From Candidatus Zixiibacteriota bacterium (GTDB taxonomy: Bacteria > Zixibacteria > MSB-5A5 > DG-27), in contig JAUWHO010000035.1 of NCBI GenBank assembly GCA_030605835.1, positions 62,001-126,000 of the forward strand: a stretch of 64,000 nucleotides of DNA. Direction: 5' to 3'. The stretch's first letter is position 1. Each line of letters starts with the position of its first letter. The notes below the pieces were generated by a model. The model saw nothing but the letters and a program-made list of their open reading frames with translations, had not been told where the DNA came from and searched no databases. Of the stretch, positions 43,818 to 52,908 are shown one piece after another. A program made the position numbers and the translations under genes.

Positions 43818-44468
43818 TTAAATCAGTTTTCCATTTTCCAATCTCAAAAGCCTCCCCGGCCACGTCTCCAGAAGGTCATCCTTGTGGGAACTGACAATGA
43901 CAGTAGTTCCCATCTGGCTGATGTGATGGAGAAGGTCAATGATCGCGGTGGCATTCCCGTGGTCGAGGCTACCGGTGGGCTCATCTGCCAGAAGCAGATA
44001 AGGGTTGTTCGCCAGCGCCCGGGCAATCGCCAGCTTCTGTTTTTCCCCGCCGGAGAGGCTGGAGGGGTTCTCGTGGCTTTTTGCGGATAACCCCACAACC
44101 CCTAACACCTCGGTGACTCTCTTGGTGGCCCGCCTCCCCTTAATCCCACAAATACCTAAAGCCAGATTGACGTTAGCGAAGACGTCACGGTCACACAGAA
44201 GCCGGAAATCCTGAAAGACTACTCCCAGACGACGCCGTAAGAGGGGCAACTGCCTGGGAGTTATCTCTTCAGTGGAGAAGTCCGCCACCCTTATCTCTCC
44301 CCGGGTCGGTCTCTCCTCCATATAGATCAACTTCAGAAGAGTGGTTTTGCCGGAGCCGGAGGGTCCCACCAGTTTGACGAACTCTCCCTTTCCCGCGGAG
44401 AAACTGACCCTCTCCAGAGCTACCCACTTTTCATCATAGATCTTTGTGATTTCAGAGACGGTGAGCAA
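43818..44468 (-). CDS. ftsE: Cell-division ATP-binding protein FtsE
   Basis: A 216-residue ABC ATPase. VGPSGSGKTTLLKLIY is Walker A, SLSGGEKQKLAIARAL the signature, and LLADEPTGSLD Walker B. The EERPTRGEIRV and GVVFQDFRLL blocks are FtsE-like. It couples ATP hydrolysis to FtsX and EnvC at the septum. TTG start 44468; a promoter lies at 44552-44580. Confidence 0.95.
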   Translation of the reverse strand: MLTVSEITKIYDEKWVALERVSFSAGKGEFVKLVGPSGSGKTTLLKLIYMEERPTRGEIRVADFSTEEITPRQLPLLRRRLGVVFQDFRLLCDRDVFANVNLALGICGIKGRRATKRVTEVLGVVGLSAKSHENPSSLSGGEKQKLAIARALANNPYLLLADEPTGSLDHGNATAIIDLLHHISQMGTTVIVSSHKDDLLETWPGRLLRLENGKLI

Positions 44469-44551
44469 GTTCGACCTACTTTGTCAGCGCCGTCGAATTC
44501 AACCTTCACCGGCACGGATACGGCGATGCCAGCACATTTACCCCTAATTAA

Positions 44552-44580
44552 ATTTTAAGATTGCCCTTAGGTGAAGTCAA
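44552..44580 (-). promoter_or_regulatory. Predicted promoter of ftsE-ftsX-envC
   Basis: Minus strand TTGACT (44580-44575) and TAAAAT (44557-44552), spacer 17 bases, about 75 bases ahead of the TTG start. Confidence 0.5.
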
Positions 44581-44687
44581 GTCAATAGAAAATGCGTTTC
44601 TCGGGCAGACAGCAAACGGACAATTGTCACCAAACCACGAATCCCTGCAAAACCACAGGGCGGTGAATTCGTCACCGCCATCCAGTG

Positions 44688-44777
44688 CCGTCAGGTGTTT
44701 CCACCTGACGGTCCACCGGCTGTCATGCGAGCGCCGACGGGAATCCAACAGAGGGTGTCAGGAGAAAACTCCTGACA
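44688..44777. repeat. Type A dispersed repeat, second full copy
   Basis: CCGTCAGGT/ACCTGACGG at 44688-44711 (identical to 8036-8059), then TGTCAGGAG/CTCCTGACA at 44756-44777 followed by GCAC. A type C-like GGTGAATTC hairpin sits just upstream at about 44660-44678. Confidence 0.8.
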
Positions 44778-44833
44778 GCACTGTGGGGTTTCCCAGGGCA
44801 TAAGATCAATCCCTTAACATGTTAAAGCTCGCC

Positions 44834-44894
44834 CCGTAGGTCGGGGAATTTATCCCCGACACTATTTCGGGCGGATGAATTCCGCCCGCCACGG
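44834..44894. repeat. Twin-hairpin dispersed repeat, type C, copy 2
   Basis: GTCGGGGA/TCCCCGAC hairpin at 44840-44860 and CGGGCGGA/TCCGCCCG at 44868-44888, bounded by CCGTAGG and CCACGG. Aligns with the reverse complement of 11949-12009 and with 50337-50399. Confidence 0.85.
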
Positions 44895-45176
44895 TTACGG
44901 TAGTTCCGGCAGAGCAGTGACTTTATCACCACCACTTCTGTGAACTACGAACCAACCGGGGCTAACCCAGTGCCCTTCGGCAATGAGATTGAAAACAAAT
45001 GGGAAATATAGTAGATGGAGGATAAGGGTTGCAGCAAAGTCCATCCCTGCCCGCAAAAGAATTCACAGCAAATGAAACGGTTTATCCGCCTCTGGCGGGC
45101 TGTGAATGAGCATCTTAAAAGGGGCGGAGTATAGCTCCACCCCTGGAAGTATAATCAGTTGAATGTGCGAGAACTG

Positions 45177-45206
45177 GGGTAGCCCAGTGGCCTCTGCCAC
45201 CGGGCG
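45177..45206. repeat. Type B dispersed hairpin
   Basis: GGGGTAGCCCAGTGGCCTCT followed by GCCACCGGGCG; nearly identical to 8173-8202. With the type A and C copies it fills the 765-base spacer 44469-45233, which has no gene. Confidence 0.8.
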
Positions 45207-45233
45207 CTGTTCTTCATCGAACCAGCAGCAAAT

Positions 45234-46160
45234 CTAGTATCCCAGGACCTTCAGCCAATCCTTATAGGTGGCTGCCGACTTCTGCAGGGATCCCAGATCC
45301 TCTTTGTTGAGCTTCAACTCGATGATTTTCTCAACGCCGCCCGCACCGAGGATGATCGGAACCCCGATGTAGATGTCCTTGATTCCATATTCCCCGGCAC
45401 AATACGCGGAGCAGGGGAAGAGTCTCTTGCGGTCCGAAAGGACGGCGTCCACCATCTCTGTGACTGCCGCCGCCGGGGCATAATAGGCCGAACCGGTCTT
45501 GAGGAGCTTGACGATCTCCCCGCCACCGTCTCTGGTGCGATCGGAGATAGCTTTAATCCTATCGTCGGGGATAAGCTCCGGTATAGGGATACCTGCCACG
45601 GTGGTGTAACTGGGGAGAGGCACCATGGTGTCTCCATGTCCGCCCAAGACCATCGCCTGAATGTCGGTCATGGAAACCCCCAGCTCCATGGACACAAAGG
45701 CCCGGAAGCGGGTGCTGTCCAAGATTCCGGCCTGCCCGAAGACCTTGTTGTGGGGAAACCCGGTGATCTTCTGGGCGTGGTAGGTCATAAGGTCCAGAGG
45801 GTTGGTGACAATAAGGTAGAAGGCGTCCGGGCAGTGCTCCTTTACCTTCTTGGCGCAGTCCTCCACAACCTTGGCGTTGCTGGTGATCAAATCCTCTCTG
45901 GTCATGCCGGGCTTACGGGGCAAGCCTGCGGTCTGCACCACCAGATCAGCCCCCTTCATGTCGGCAAAGTCGTTGGAGCCAATTACATTGACATCGTAAT
46001 TCCTGACCGGACCGGTCTGGAGAAGGTCTAGGCCCTTCCCTTTGGGCATATCCTCGATGATGTCAACCAGGACTATATCGGCGATATTTTTCTCCGCTAG
46101 ATACATAGCAGTGCATTCGCCAACATGTCCGGCTCCGATGATTGCGACTTTCTTCCTCAT
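45234..46160 (-). CDS. mdh: Malate dehydrogenase (lactate-dehydrogenase-like type)
   Basis: A 308-residue NAD-dependent enzyme. VAIIGAGHVGECTA is the Rossmann loop; the substrate loop LPRKPGMTRED has the arginines and the residue pattern of malate rather than lactate enzymes; VTNPLDLMTY and GGHGDTMVP (catalytic His) follow. It interconverts malate and oxaloacetate. AGGAGG lies before the ATG. A TTGTGAA-type palindrome is centred about 37 bases upstream. sucCD are in the same cluster. Confidence 0.95.
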   Translation of the reverse strand: MRKKVAIIGAGHVGECTAMYLAEKNIADIVLVDIIEDMPKGKGLDLLQTGPVRNYDVNVIGSNDFADMKGADLVVQTAGLPRKPGMTREDLITSNAKVVEDCAKKVKEHCPDAFYLIVTNPLDLMTYHAQKITGFPHNKVFGQAGILDSTRFRAFVSMELGVSMTDIQAMVLGGHGDTMVPLPSYTTVAGIPIPELIPDDRIKAISDRTRDGGGEIVKLLKTGSAYYAPAAAVTEMVDAVLSDRKRLFPCSAYCAGEYGIKDIYIGVPIILGAGGVEKIIELKLNKEDLGSLQKSAATYKDWLKVLGY

Positions 46161-46343
46161 AAAAACCTCCTGACTTGTTTATTTCACTTTGTTACAAAAT
46201 TCACAAAGAAGCTCAAAAAAAATTGCGGCGCCGTTGTGACTGTTTCAGGCTTGTTTGATAATAAATTCCCCGACTTTTATCAAGTGAAAAATGCTGCTGA
46301 GGGAAGTTTTTTTGCGACTCGATGCTTCCACAGTGCGGCAGAT

Positions 46344-46379
46344 TACTCACCACTCACTAATGACCACTCACTCATTACA
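46344..46379. repeat. Low-complexity ACTCACCACTCACTAATG tract
   Basis: Same degenerate unit as 6343-6384; lies between mdh and the larA-like gene and touches the end of the latter. Confidence 0.6.
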
Positions 46380-47616
46380 GCACCGGAACCTGGTGACCGG
46401 CGTCCATCAAAACTAGGAGGTTGCAATCTCTCCCCATTATGGAGAGGGCGTCGTCAAGTCCCTTTTGCAAACTCTCTTTAGGTTCGATGTATACTCTGCG
46501 TAATATCTCCGACGGCAGGCTGGTAACTCCCCAGATTTGCGCCCAGCTTCTCAGCTGAGCAGTACGATAAAGCTTGTGAAACCCCAAATTCCACTCTTCA
46601 GAGGAAGTGAGCACCTCCTCCCAGGAGGGGAATTTCTCTGAGAGCTTCAGCCATTCATCGTTCCCAATCCCCTGATGGCAGGGCGATACTAAGATCACAA
46701 TCCCGCCCTCTTTTAGAGCCATCTTGGCGTGTTCCATCGATTTTTGAATCTGGTAGAGGTTTTTGTCCAGCGGAGGGCCGACCACAGCAACGACGATGTC
46801 GAACCTCCCTTCAACCTCTCTGGCGAAGACCTGTCTAGCCTTCTGGACTGCGGAGTGAAAAGCCTCCCGGATGTCCCCACAAAAACAGCCCTGCACATTT
46901 TCTGAGTTTGCGGAGACAACTTGAATTGAGAAGATTCTCTTGTCCCCAAGGAAATTCAAGGCCTCCTCCATGTCCTGGTGAACTGGATTCCCCCCTAAAG
47001 ATAGCGGTTGCGCTCGTTCGCTCAACGCCAGGGCATGGTTGTTCTGGGTTGCCCTTCGCGAGGAAACCCCCGGTAGAAACATCTTTCGTCCTCCGGTGAA
47101 GCCGGAAAAATAGTGGGGCTCCACGGAGCTGATGGTCAATATGTGAGAGGCTTCACAGACCAGCCTGTGGAGGTTGACCTCGCTCCCAAGGGAGGTTTTC
47201 CCAAAGCTGACCAACTGCTTGTCGTCATCGCAGTCGTGAGAGAGAATTCTCCCCCGGTAGCGCTCGAAATATTCACCGAAGATGGCCTTCAAATCCTCGG
47301 GTGATGGTTTGGGATGCAACCCTGTTGCCACCAGAAATCCTAATTGCGTAATGTTTCGTAGATAGGGGTCAAGCCCCCTCAAGATTTGCGCCGTTGGGGT
47401 GCGACGGAAAAGGTCGTTAACCAGGACTAAGAGGTGCTCGCAATCCTTGAGGAAATAATCGAGTGATTCCGCTCCGAGAGGGTGCCCCAAACCTTCTTTG
47501 AGAGCCTCCTGTAAAGGTAAACCCCCTTGCTCGGCAGGGGAGAGGATTGTCACCGCCGTCTCTGGCGGGAGGGAAACCGATAAGGTCCTCTTCCCGAAGG
47601 GGACTTCGAATTCCAT
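46375..47616 (-). CDS. LarA-family nickel-pincer lactate racemase-like protein
   Basis: A 413-residue protein; ATG 47616 is preferred to the TTG at 47622. VNDLFRRTPTAQIL matches the ND(x)(x)R(x)TP block, TGLHPKPSPED the conserved histidine region, and SSVEPHYFSGFTGGRKMFLPG the block with the histidine and the lysine that binds the nickel-pincer cofactor in LarA. Substrate may be lactate or another 2-hydroxyacid; the family is broader than lactate racemase. larB, larC and larE are not nearby, so cofactor genes must be elsewhere. Confidence 0.8.
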   Translation of the reverse strand: MEFEVPFGKRTLSVSLPPETAVTILSPAEQGGLPLQEALKEGLGHPLGAESLDYFLKDCEHLLVLVNDLFRRTPTAQILRGLDPYLRNITQLGFLVATGLHPKPSPEDLKAIFGEYFERYRGRILSHDCDDDKQLVSFGKTSLGSEVNLHRLVCEASHILTISSVEPHYFSGFTGGRKMFLPGVSSRRATQNNHALALSERAQPLSLGGNPVHQDMEEALNFLGDKRIFSIQVVSANSENVQGCFCGDIREAFHSAVQKARQVFAREVEGRFDIVVAVVGPPLDKNLYQIQKSMEHAKMALKEGGIVILVSPCHQGIGNDEWLKLSEKFPSWEEVLTSSEEWNLGFHKLYRTAQLRSWAQIWGVTSLPSEILRRVYIEPKESLQKGLDDALSIMGRDCNLLVLMDAGHQVPVL

Positions 47617-47633
47617 TGTCAACCTGGTTTACC

Positions 47634-47667
47634 CGCCTCAGGCGGGTTTATCCGCCTCGGGCGGGAT
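47634..47667. repeat. CCGCCT/AGGCGG palindromic pair
   Basis: CCCGCCTCAGGCGGG followed by CCGCCTCGGGCGG in tandem, between larA-like and ndk. The second hairpin forms the last codons of ndk. A similar unit (CCGCCTAAGGCGG) occurs near 61770. Confidence 0.65.
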
Positions 47668-48079
47668 TTTCGGAGAAAAAATCGGGAAAGAAAAACTCTA
47701 TCTCCCTCCTTGCGTTCTCGTTGGAGTCGGCGGCGTGGACTGAGTTGCGGGTGTGATCAACCCCGAGGTCTCTGCGGATGGTTCCCGGTCTGGCGTCGGA
47801 GGGTTTGGTGGCGCCGACTAAGTTCCTGAGAGCGGTCACGGCGTTGTATCTCTCCAGGGCCATCGGGACGATCGGTCCGGAGGTCATATATCCCACGAGG
47901 TCGTCGTAGAAATGTTTGCCGATATGGACCGCATAGAATTCCTGGGCTCTCTCCTTCGACAGAGTTAGTCTCTTTATGTCCTTGACGATGAACTGGTCGG
48001 CCTCCACCCGGCGGATGATCTCGCCGATGAGGTTGCGCTCCACGGCATCCGGCTTTATGATTAACAAGGTGTATCTCAT
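47648..48079 (-). CDS. ndk: Nucleoside diphosphate kinase
   Basis: A 143-residue kinase. IIKPDAVERNLIGEII, PMALERYNAV, GATKPSDARPGTIR and RNSVHAADS (phospho-His) are the family blocks. It equilibrates nucleoside triphosphates. The normal end is near FFFPDFF; the last residues (NPARGG) come from the GC-rich palindromic repeat at 47634-47667. It lies 11 bases after sucD and GAGGATC precedes the ATG. Confidence 0.95.
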   Translation of the reverse strand: MRYTLLIIKPDAVERNLIGEIIRRVEADQFIVKDIKRLTLSKERAQEFYAVHIGKHFYDDLVGYMTSGPIVPMALERYNAVTALRNLVGATKPSDARPGTIRRDLGVDHTRNSVHAADSNENARREIEFFFPDFFSENPARGG

Positions 48080-48090
48080 GATCCTCGACG

Positions 48091-48981
48091 TTACTTCCGC
48101 CGCTTTCTCCCTCCCTTGAGTTTTTCAGCGACCAGATCCGCAACCTGCGCAGGCAGCTCCGCCACCGGTATGCCCACCCTGTTGAAAGCCCGTATCTTCT
48201 CTTCGGCGGTTCCCGAGCCTCCCGAGATGATAGCCCCGGCATGACCCATCCTCTTTCCGGGAGGAGCGGTTCTACCGGCGACGAAAGCCACCACCGGCTT
48301 GGAGACGTGCTTCTTGATGTATACAGCTGCTTCCTCCTCATCGGTGCCACCGATTTCTCCTATTAGAACGATCGCCTCCGTCTGGGGGTCGGCCTCGAAA
48401 AGCTCCAGGCAGTCTATGAAATTGGTTCCGATGATGGGGTCGCCGCCGATTCCGAGGCAAGTGGACTGCCCCAAACCTTTGAGGGTAAGATGCCAGACCA
48501 CCTCGTAAGTTAGAGTGCCACTCCGGGAAACCACCCCAACGTTGCCCTTCTTGTGGATTTGACCCGGCATGATGCCAACCTTCGACAGCCCGGGAGAGAT
48601 CACCCCGGGACAGTTGGGCCCCACCATCCGAACCCCCTTGATCTTGAGATAATTATAAATCGTGAGCACGTCGGTGGTGGGAAGACCCTCGGTGACACAC
48701 ACGATGAGTTTGACGCCGGCATCGATGGCTTCGTAGATGGCGTCGGTGGCAAAGACCGGAGGGACGTAAATTACCGAGGTGTTAGCCTTAGTCTCTTTCA
48801 CCGCTTGCTCGACGGTGTCGAACACCGGTATGCCGTCGACCGACTGTCCGCCCTTTCCGGGGGTGACTCCGCTCACGACTTTGGTGCCGTATTTCTTCAT
48901 CTGCAGGGCGTGAAAGGAGCCATCACGCCCGGTTATCCCCTGAACCACAACTTTGGTTTTTCTATCGACTAAGATCGCCAT
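48091..48981 (-). CDS. sucD: Succinyl-CoA synthetase alpha subunit
   Basis: A 296-residue CoA-binding subunit. [21 protein letters not shown] opens the fold, VGPNCPGVI holds Co[13 protein letters not shown] follows and the phosphorylated His lies in [18 protein letters not shown]. With SucC it interconverts succinyl-CoA and succinate with ATP or GTP formation. It follows sucC by 83 bases. Confidence 0.96.
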   Translation of the reverse strand: MAILVDRKTKVVVQGITGRDGSFHALQMKKYGTKVVSGVTPGKGGQSVDGIPVFDTVEQAVKETKANTSVIYVPPVFATDAIYEAIDAGVKLIVCVTEGLPTTDVLTIYNYLKIKGVRMVGPNCPGVISPGLSKVGIMPGQIHKKGNVGVVSRSGTLTYEVVWHLTLKGLGQSTCLGIGGDPIIGTNFIDCLELFEADPQTEAIVLIGEIGGTDEEEAAVYIKKHVSKPVVAFVAGRTAPPGKRMGHAGAIISGGSGTAEEKIRAFNRVGIPVAELPAQVADLVAEKLKGGRKRRK

Positions 48982-49064
48982 GTTGAACCTTTCAATCGTT
49001 TCTATTCGTTGCTAGGGAATTCTGACGGAAACCTAAAGGTTCCCTCTACCTCTACCGGTCTGCG

Positions 49065-50201
49065 CTAAGCCGCCTCCGCCAACTCGATTGCCCTTTTGAC
49101 TACCTCCTCCATGTTGGTAGTGGCAGTCAGATCAATCTCCTCTAAAATCTTGCGGGCAATCTCTTCGTTGGTGCCGGTGAGGCGGACGACAATCGGAACC
49201 TTCGGCTTCAGGCTTTTCACCGCCTGAACAATGCCGTTGGCGACATCGTCACAGCGGGTGATGCCACCGAAGATGTTTATCAAAATCGCTTTAACCTTCT
49301 TATCTCGAAGGACAATCTTCATTGCATTCAAAACCTTCTCCGGGCTGGAACTCCCGCCTATGTCGAGGAAATTCGCAGGCTCCGCCCCGAAATGCTTCAC
49401 CAGATCCATGGTCGCCATCGCCAGACCGGCGCCGTTGACAATGCAGCCGATATTCCCATCCAGCTTGACAAAGGAGAGATCGGCGTCCTTGGCTTTGGTC
49501 TCGGAAGGGTCCTCTGCCGAGAGATCGCGCATCTTTTCAATATACGGGTTTCTGAAAAGCCCGCTATCGTCAATGTTTATCTTAGCGTCTATAGCCCAAA
49601 CCTCCCCGTCGCCGGTAACCACTAAAGGGTTGATCTCGGCCAGAGAGGCCTCCGCCTCCCAGAAGGCCTTATAGAGCGCCAGAATAATCTTCATCGCGCC
49701 CCTCACAATCTTGGGGTCTTTGTAGACGAAATAGGCCAACTTTTTCGCCTGGAAGGGCTGCAGTCCCAGGAAGGGGTCAACGTGGAGTTTCATAATCTTC
49801 TCCGGGGTCTTGGCCGCAACCTCCTCGATGTCGATCCCACCGGCGGGAGAGACCATCATCACCGGCATCTTCTTGGCTCGATCGACGGTGACCCCGATGT
49901 AGGCCTCCGACTTTATATCGCACGCCTCCGTCACCAGCACTTTCTTGACCTTGAGGCCCTTGATGTCCATCCCCAAGATCTGGTTGGCAACCTTGTAAAC
50001 CTCTTCGGGATCCTTGGCATATTTGATTCCGCCAGCTTTGCCCCGTCCACCAACGTGCACCTGGGCTTTGACCATTACAGGCGTGCCGATCTCCTCCGCA
50101 ATCTTTCGGGCCTGCTCCGGTTTGGTTGCCACCTTGCCGGGAGGGACTGGCATGCCGTATTTTCTGAAAATCTCTTTGGCTTGATATTCGTGAATCTTCA
50201 T
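49065..50201 (-). CDS. sucC: Succinyl-CoA synthetase beta subunit
   Basis: A 378-residue ATP-grasp subunit. MKIHEYQAKEIFRKYGMPVP at the start, VHVGGRGKAGGIKYA, AEINPLVVTGDGEVWAIDAK, GCIVNGAGLAMATMD and DIGGSSSPEKV are family blocks. A good AGAGGA lies before the ATG. The order sucC-sucD-ndk suggests one transcript. Confidence 0.96.
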   Translation of the reverse strand: MKIHEYQAKEIFRKYGMPVPPGKVATKPEQARKIAEEIGTPVMVKAQVHVGGRGKAGGIKYAKDPEEVYKVANQILGMDIKGLKVKKVLVTEACDIKSEAYIGVTVDRAKKMPVMMVSPAGGIDIEEVAAKTPEKIMKLHVDPFLGLQPFQAKKLAYFVYKDPKIVRGAMKIILALYKAFWEAEASLAEINPLVVTGDGEVWAIDAKINIDDSGLFRNPYIEKMRDLSAEDPSETKAKDADLSFVKLDGNIGCIVNGAGLAMATMDLVKHFGAEPANFLDIGGSSSPEKVLNAMKIVLRDKKVKAILINIFGGITRCDDVANGIVQAVKSLKPKVPIVVRLTGTNEEIARKILEEIDLTATTNMEEVVKRAIELAEAA

Positions 50202-50336
50202 CTAAACTCCTCTGGTGTTAAGTCATCATCTGATTAATTATTGGCTGCAGATTCTTCGAACTGCTTCCTCGCTTTCGATCGCTATCTCTTCTTCCCAATT
50301 AAACAGAAAGATCTCATCTCTATACTGTGAAACCTC

Positions 50337-50399
50337 CCCGCGTAGATCGGGGAATTCATCCCCGACATCATTCCGGGCGGATAAAACCGCCCGCTACGG
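50337..50399. repeat. Twin-hairpin dispersed repeat, type C, copy 3
   Basis: TCGGGGA/TCCCCGA at 50347-50365 and CGGGCGG/CCGCCCG at 50374-50393, bounded by CGTAGA and CTACGG. It lies between cca and sucC. Confidence 0.85.
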
Positions 50400-50402
50400 C
50401 GG

Positions 50403-51875
50403 TCACGGCTTTCGTTCACTGTCATTTTTCTTCTTCTCTCTATTATAAAAAGAAAAGGTCTCCTCAATCAACTTGTCTCGCTGGTTGAACTCCGGCTCGT
50501 CGAGCACCTTCTCTAACAGGTGATTCAGGATTTTGCCCACCATCGGGGAGGGAGAAATCTTGCACAGCTCCATCACATCGTGACCGTCGATCTCTAAGTC
50601 GCTGACGGAGAGCGGTGGTTTTCTCTCTAACTCCTCCTGGATTCTCTTCTTGAAGCGATCAACGTCCTTTCCGGTTTTCCCCCGTCCCTGTGCCTTGACG
50701 TCGGCGCGCCTCAGCTCCAAAAGATCAAAGATGAGGTCTTCGCCAACGTTTCTGATCAAGCGCCTCAGCCCCTTGTCGGTCACTCTGTCGGTGTACATAT
50801 GCCTTCGCACCAGGAGGACAACCTCTGAGATCAGCTGATAAGGGTAACGCAGCCGCTTCATCACCTTCTTTGCCACGCCCGCTCCTTTTCTCTCGTGGCC
50901 GTAAAAGGTAGCTCCCTCCGGGACCAGCTCCCGACATTGCGGCTTGCAAATGTCGTGAAAAAGCGCTGCCAACCGGATGCGGACACTCTTGGGGGTATGA
51001 TCTATCGTGAAAAGCGTATGCTCAAAAACGTCGAATTTGTGATAGCCGCCGGGTTGATTCACTCCGACACAGACTGCAAGCTCCGGCAGAATCTGCTCTA
51101 AGATTCCGGTTTCTCTCATCAGGCGGAAACCCAGGCTGGGCCGATCGGCTTGCAGCAAAAGCTTGCTCAACTCCTCCTGAATCCTCTCCGGGGAGACGGA
51201 GTTAATTAAGTGCGAGTTTTCCTTCATCGCCCTGAATGTAAGCGGCTCGATTTCAAATTCGAAGCGGGCGGAGAACTGTATTCCCCGCAGCATCCGCAGA
51301 GGATCCTCTTCGAAAGCCTTCGGAGAGGTCATCCGTAGGATTTTTCTTTCCAGATCCTCTTTGCCGCCGAGGGGGTCGATGATTTCTCCGGTGGCCAGAT
51401 CCTTCGCCATGGCGTTGATGGTGAAATCCCGGCGCTTCAAGTCATCTTCAACGGGCAAACTGTAGTCGAAATCGACCTGGAAATCCCGATGGGCCACACC
51501 GGTGGAGAATTCCTTCCGGGGCAGGGCGACATCATAAGTTGTCTTTTGCCTGTGAGGTGTGAATTTTATGATTCCAAAGGATTTTCCGACTAAATCGACG
51601 CGACCGAATTTGCGCAGAATCTTGGAGAGCTCCTCGTAAGGAATGCCAGTCACCAAAAAATCTCGATCCTTCTGGGTGACCGGTCGCTCAAGGAGACTGT
51701 CCCTGACCACGCCGCCGACCTCATATATCTGACCCCTTTCGAGGATCAGCTCGACAAGTTGAGCGTCAAGCCCGCCCCTCCGGGAAGTGCTCTTCACGGT
51801 TGGCTTTCTCTTTTTTCCAAATATAGCCACGGACCATGTCATATTCTTGATAGCGGGTGAACTCTCTGAGCTCAA
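50403..51875 (-). CDS. cca: CCA tRNA nucleotidyltransferase / poly(A) polymerase family, with HD domain
   Basis: A 490-residue class II nucleotidyltransferase. YEVGGVVRDSLLERP and DRDFLVTG (the DxD metal pair) are the catalytic head; RRDFTINAMAKDL, LGGKEDLERKILRMTSP, and DPLRMLRG give the neck and tail. An HD domain follows (LFHDICKP), as in bacterial CCA enzymes with phosphohydrolase activity. It repairs the tRNA 3' end. The TTG 51875 overlaps the arcC stop; ATG 51842 is an alternative start. Confidence 0.9.
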   Translation of the reverse strand: MSSESSPAIKNMTWSVAIFGKKRKPTVKSTSRRGGLDAQLVELILERGQIYEVGGVVRDSLLERPVTQKDRDFLVTGIPYEELSKILRKFGRVDLVGKSFGIIKFTPHRQKTTYDVALPRKEFSTGVAHRDFQVDFDYSLPVEDDLKRRDFTINAMAKDLATGEIIDPLGGKEDLERKILRMTSPKAFEEDPLRMLRGIQFSARFEFEIEPLTFRAMKENSHLINSVSPERIQEELSKLLLQADRPSLGFRLMRETGILEQILPELAVCVGVNQPGGYHKFDVFEHTLFTIDHTPKSVRIRLAALFHDICKPQCRELVPEGATFYGHERKGAGVAKKVMKRLRYPYQLISEVVLLVRRHMYTDRVTDKGLRRLIRNVGEDLIFDLLELRRADVKAQGRGKTGKDVDRFKKRIQEELERKPPLSVSDLEIDGHDVMELCKISPSPMVGKILNHLLEKVLDEPEFNQRDKLIEETFSFYNREKKKNDSERKP

Positions 51876-52822
51876 CTGGGAACTATCGTCGTTCCGGCAT
51901 CACCGGTCACGGCCTCGTAACCCTCCTCAATTGAGCTGATGACTACCTCTTTGCCTCCCTTTTCTAAGAAACTGATGGCGGCTTCGATTTTGGGGCCCAT
52001 GCTCCCCGGAGGGAAGTGTCCTTGAGCGAGATATCCCTTCGCCTCCGCGACGGTGAGACGGTCAAGGGCTTTCTGATCTTCCTTCCCGTAGTTTAGGGCC
52101 ACCTTGTTGACATCGGTGAGATTCAGAAGCAAGCCGGCTCCGATGTCGGAAGCCATCACCGCTGCCCCCAAATCTTTGTCGATGACCGCATCCACACCTT
52201 CGTAGCTACCATCCTTTTGGGTGTAAACCGGGATCCCGCCTCCACCGGCAGTGATGACGATGGTTCCCTCCAAGACCAGTTGCTTGATGGTTTCGCCTGC
52301 GACCAACCTCAGAGGGTGGGGTGAGGGAACCACTCGCCTCCAGCCCCGGTCTGAATCCTCCTTGACAATCCAGCCAGACTCGTCTTCCATCCGCCGTGCC
52401 TGCTCTCTGGTGTAGAATTGACCGATAAACTTGGTCGGCTTGGACAATGCCGGGTCGTTTCTGTCAACGATCATCTGGCTGACGATGGTGACCACCGGGC
52501 GCTTTATCCCCTCCCGATGGAGACGGTTCTGAAGGGACTGAGTAATCATGTACCCCATCCCTCCCTGTAGGTCGGCGACACAGATTCCCAGGGGGAGAAT
52601 CGGCGCTTTGCCCCGAGCAAGCTCCACCCTCAAAAGGGCATTCCCCACCTGGGGACCATTGCCGTGGGTGATAGCCAACTTGTAGCCGTCTCTGATCAGC
52701 TTGACAATTGGCTCTAAGCTCCTCCGAGTGTTGGCAAACTGCCGCGCAATGGTGTCCTCCTGCCCCTTTCTGGTGATGGCGTTACCCCCCAAAGCAACTA
52801 CCGCAACCTTGTCACTTCTCAC
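51872..52822 (-). CDS. arcC: Carbamate kinase
   Basis: A 316-residue enzyme transferring phosphate between carbamoyl phosphate and ADP. VALGGNAITRKGQ, ITHGNGPQVGNALLR, ITAGGGGIPVY and SMGPKIEAAI (Lys) are family blocks. GTG start 52822. It makes ATP in catabolic pathways of arginine, purines or allantoin, or provides carbamoyl phosphate. No arginine deiminase or carbamoyltransferase is in the window. The next gene upstream in the operon is the P-loop cPGS-like protein. Confidence 0.93.
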   Translation of the reverse strand: MRSDKVAVVALGGNAITRKGQEDTIARQFANTRRSLEPIVKLIRDGYKLAITHGNGPQVGNALLRVELARGKAPILPLGICVADLQGGMGYMITQSLQNRLHREGIKRPVVTIVSQMIVDRNDPALSKPTKFIGQFYTREQARRMEDESGWIVKEDSDRGWRRVVPSPHPLRLVAGETIKQLVLEGTIVITAGGGGIPVYTQKDGSYEGVDAVIDKDLGAAVMASDIGAGLLLNLTDVNKVALNYGKEDQKALDRLTVAEAKGYLAQGHFPPGSMGPKIEAAISFLEKGGKEVVISSIEEGYEAVTGDAGTTIVPS

Positions 52823-52908
52823 AGCTCTTTAGAACCTCTGTCTGAACTTCTCCGATGCTGCTGAACTGGATTGCTCAAATCCCCAGAAGAAAGACCGGCA
52901 AAGAGATG

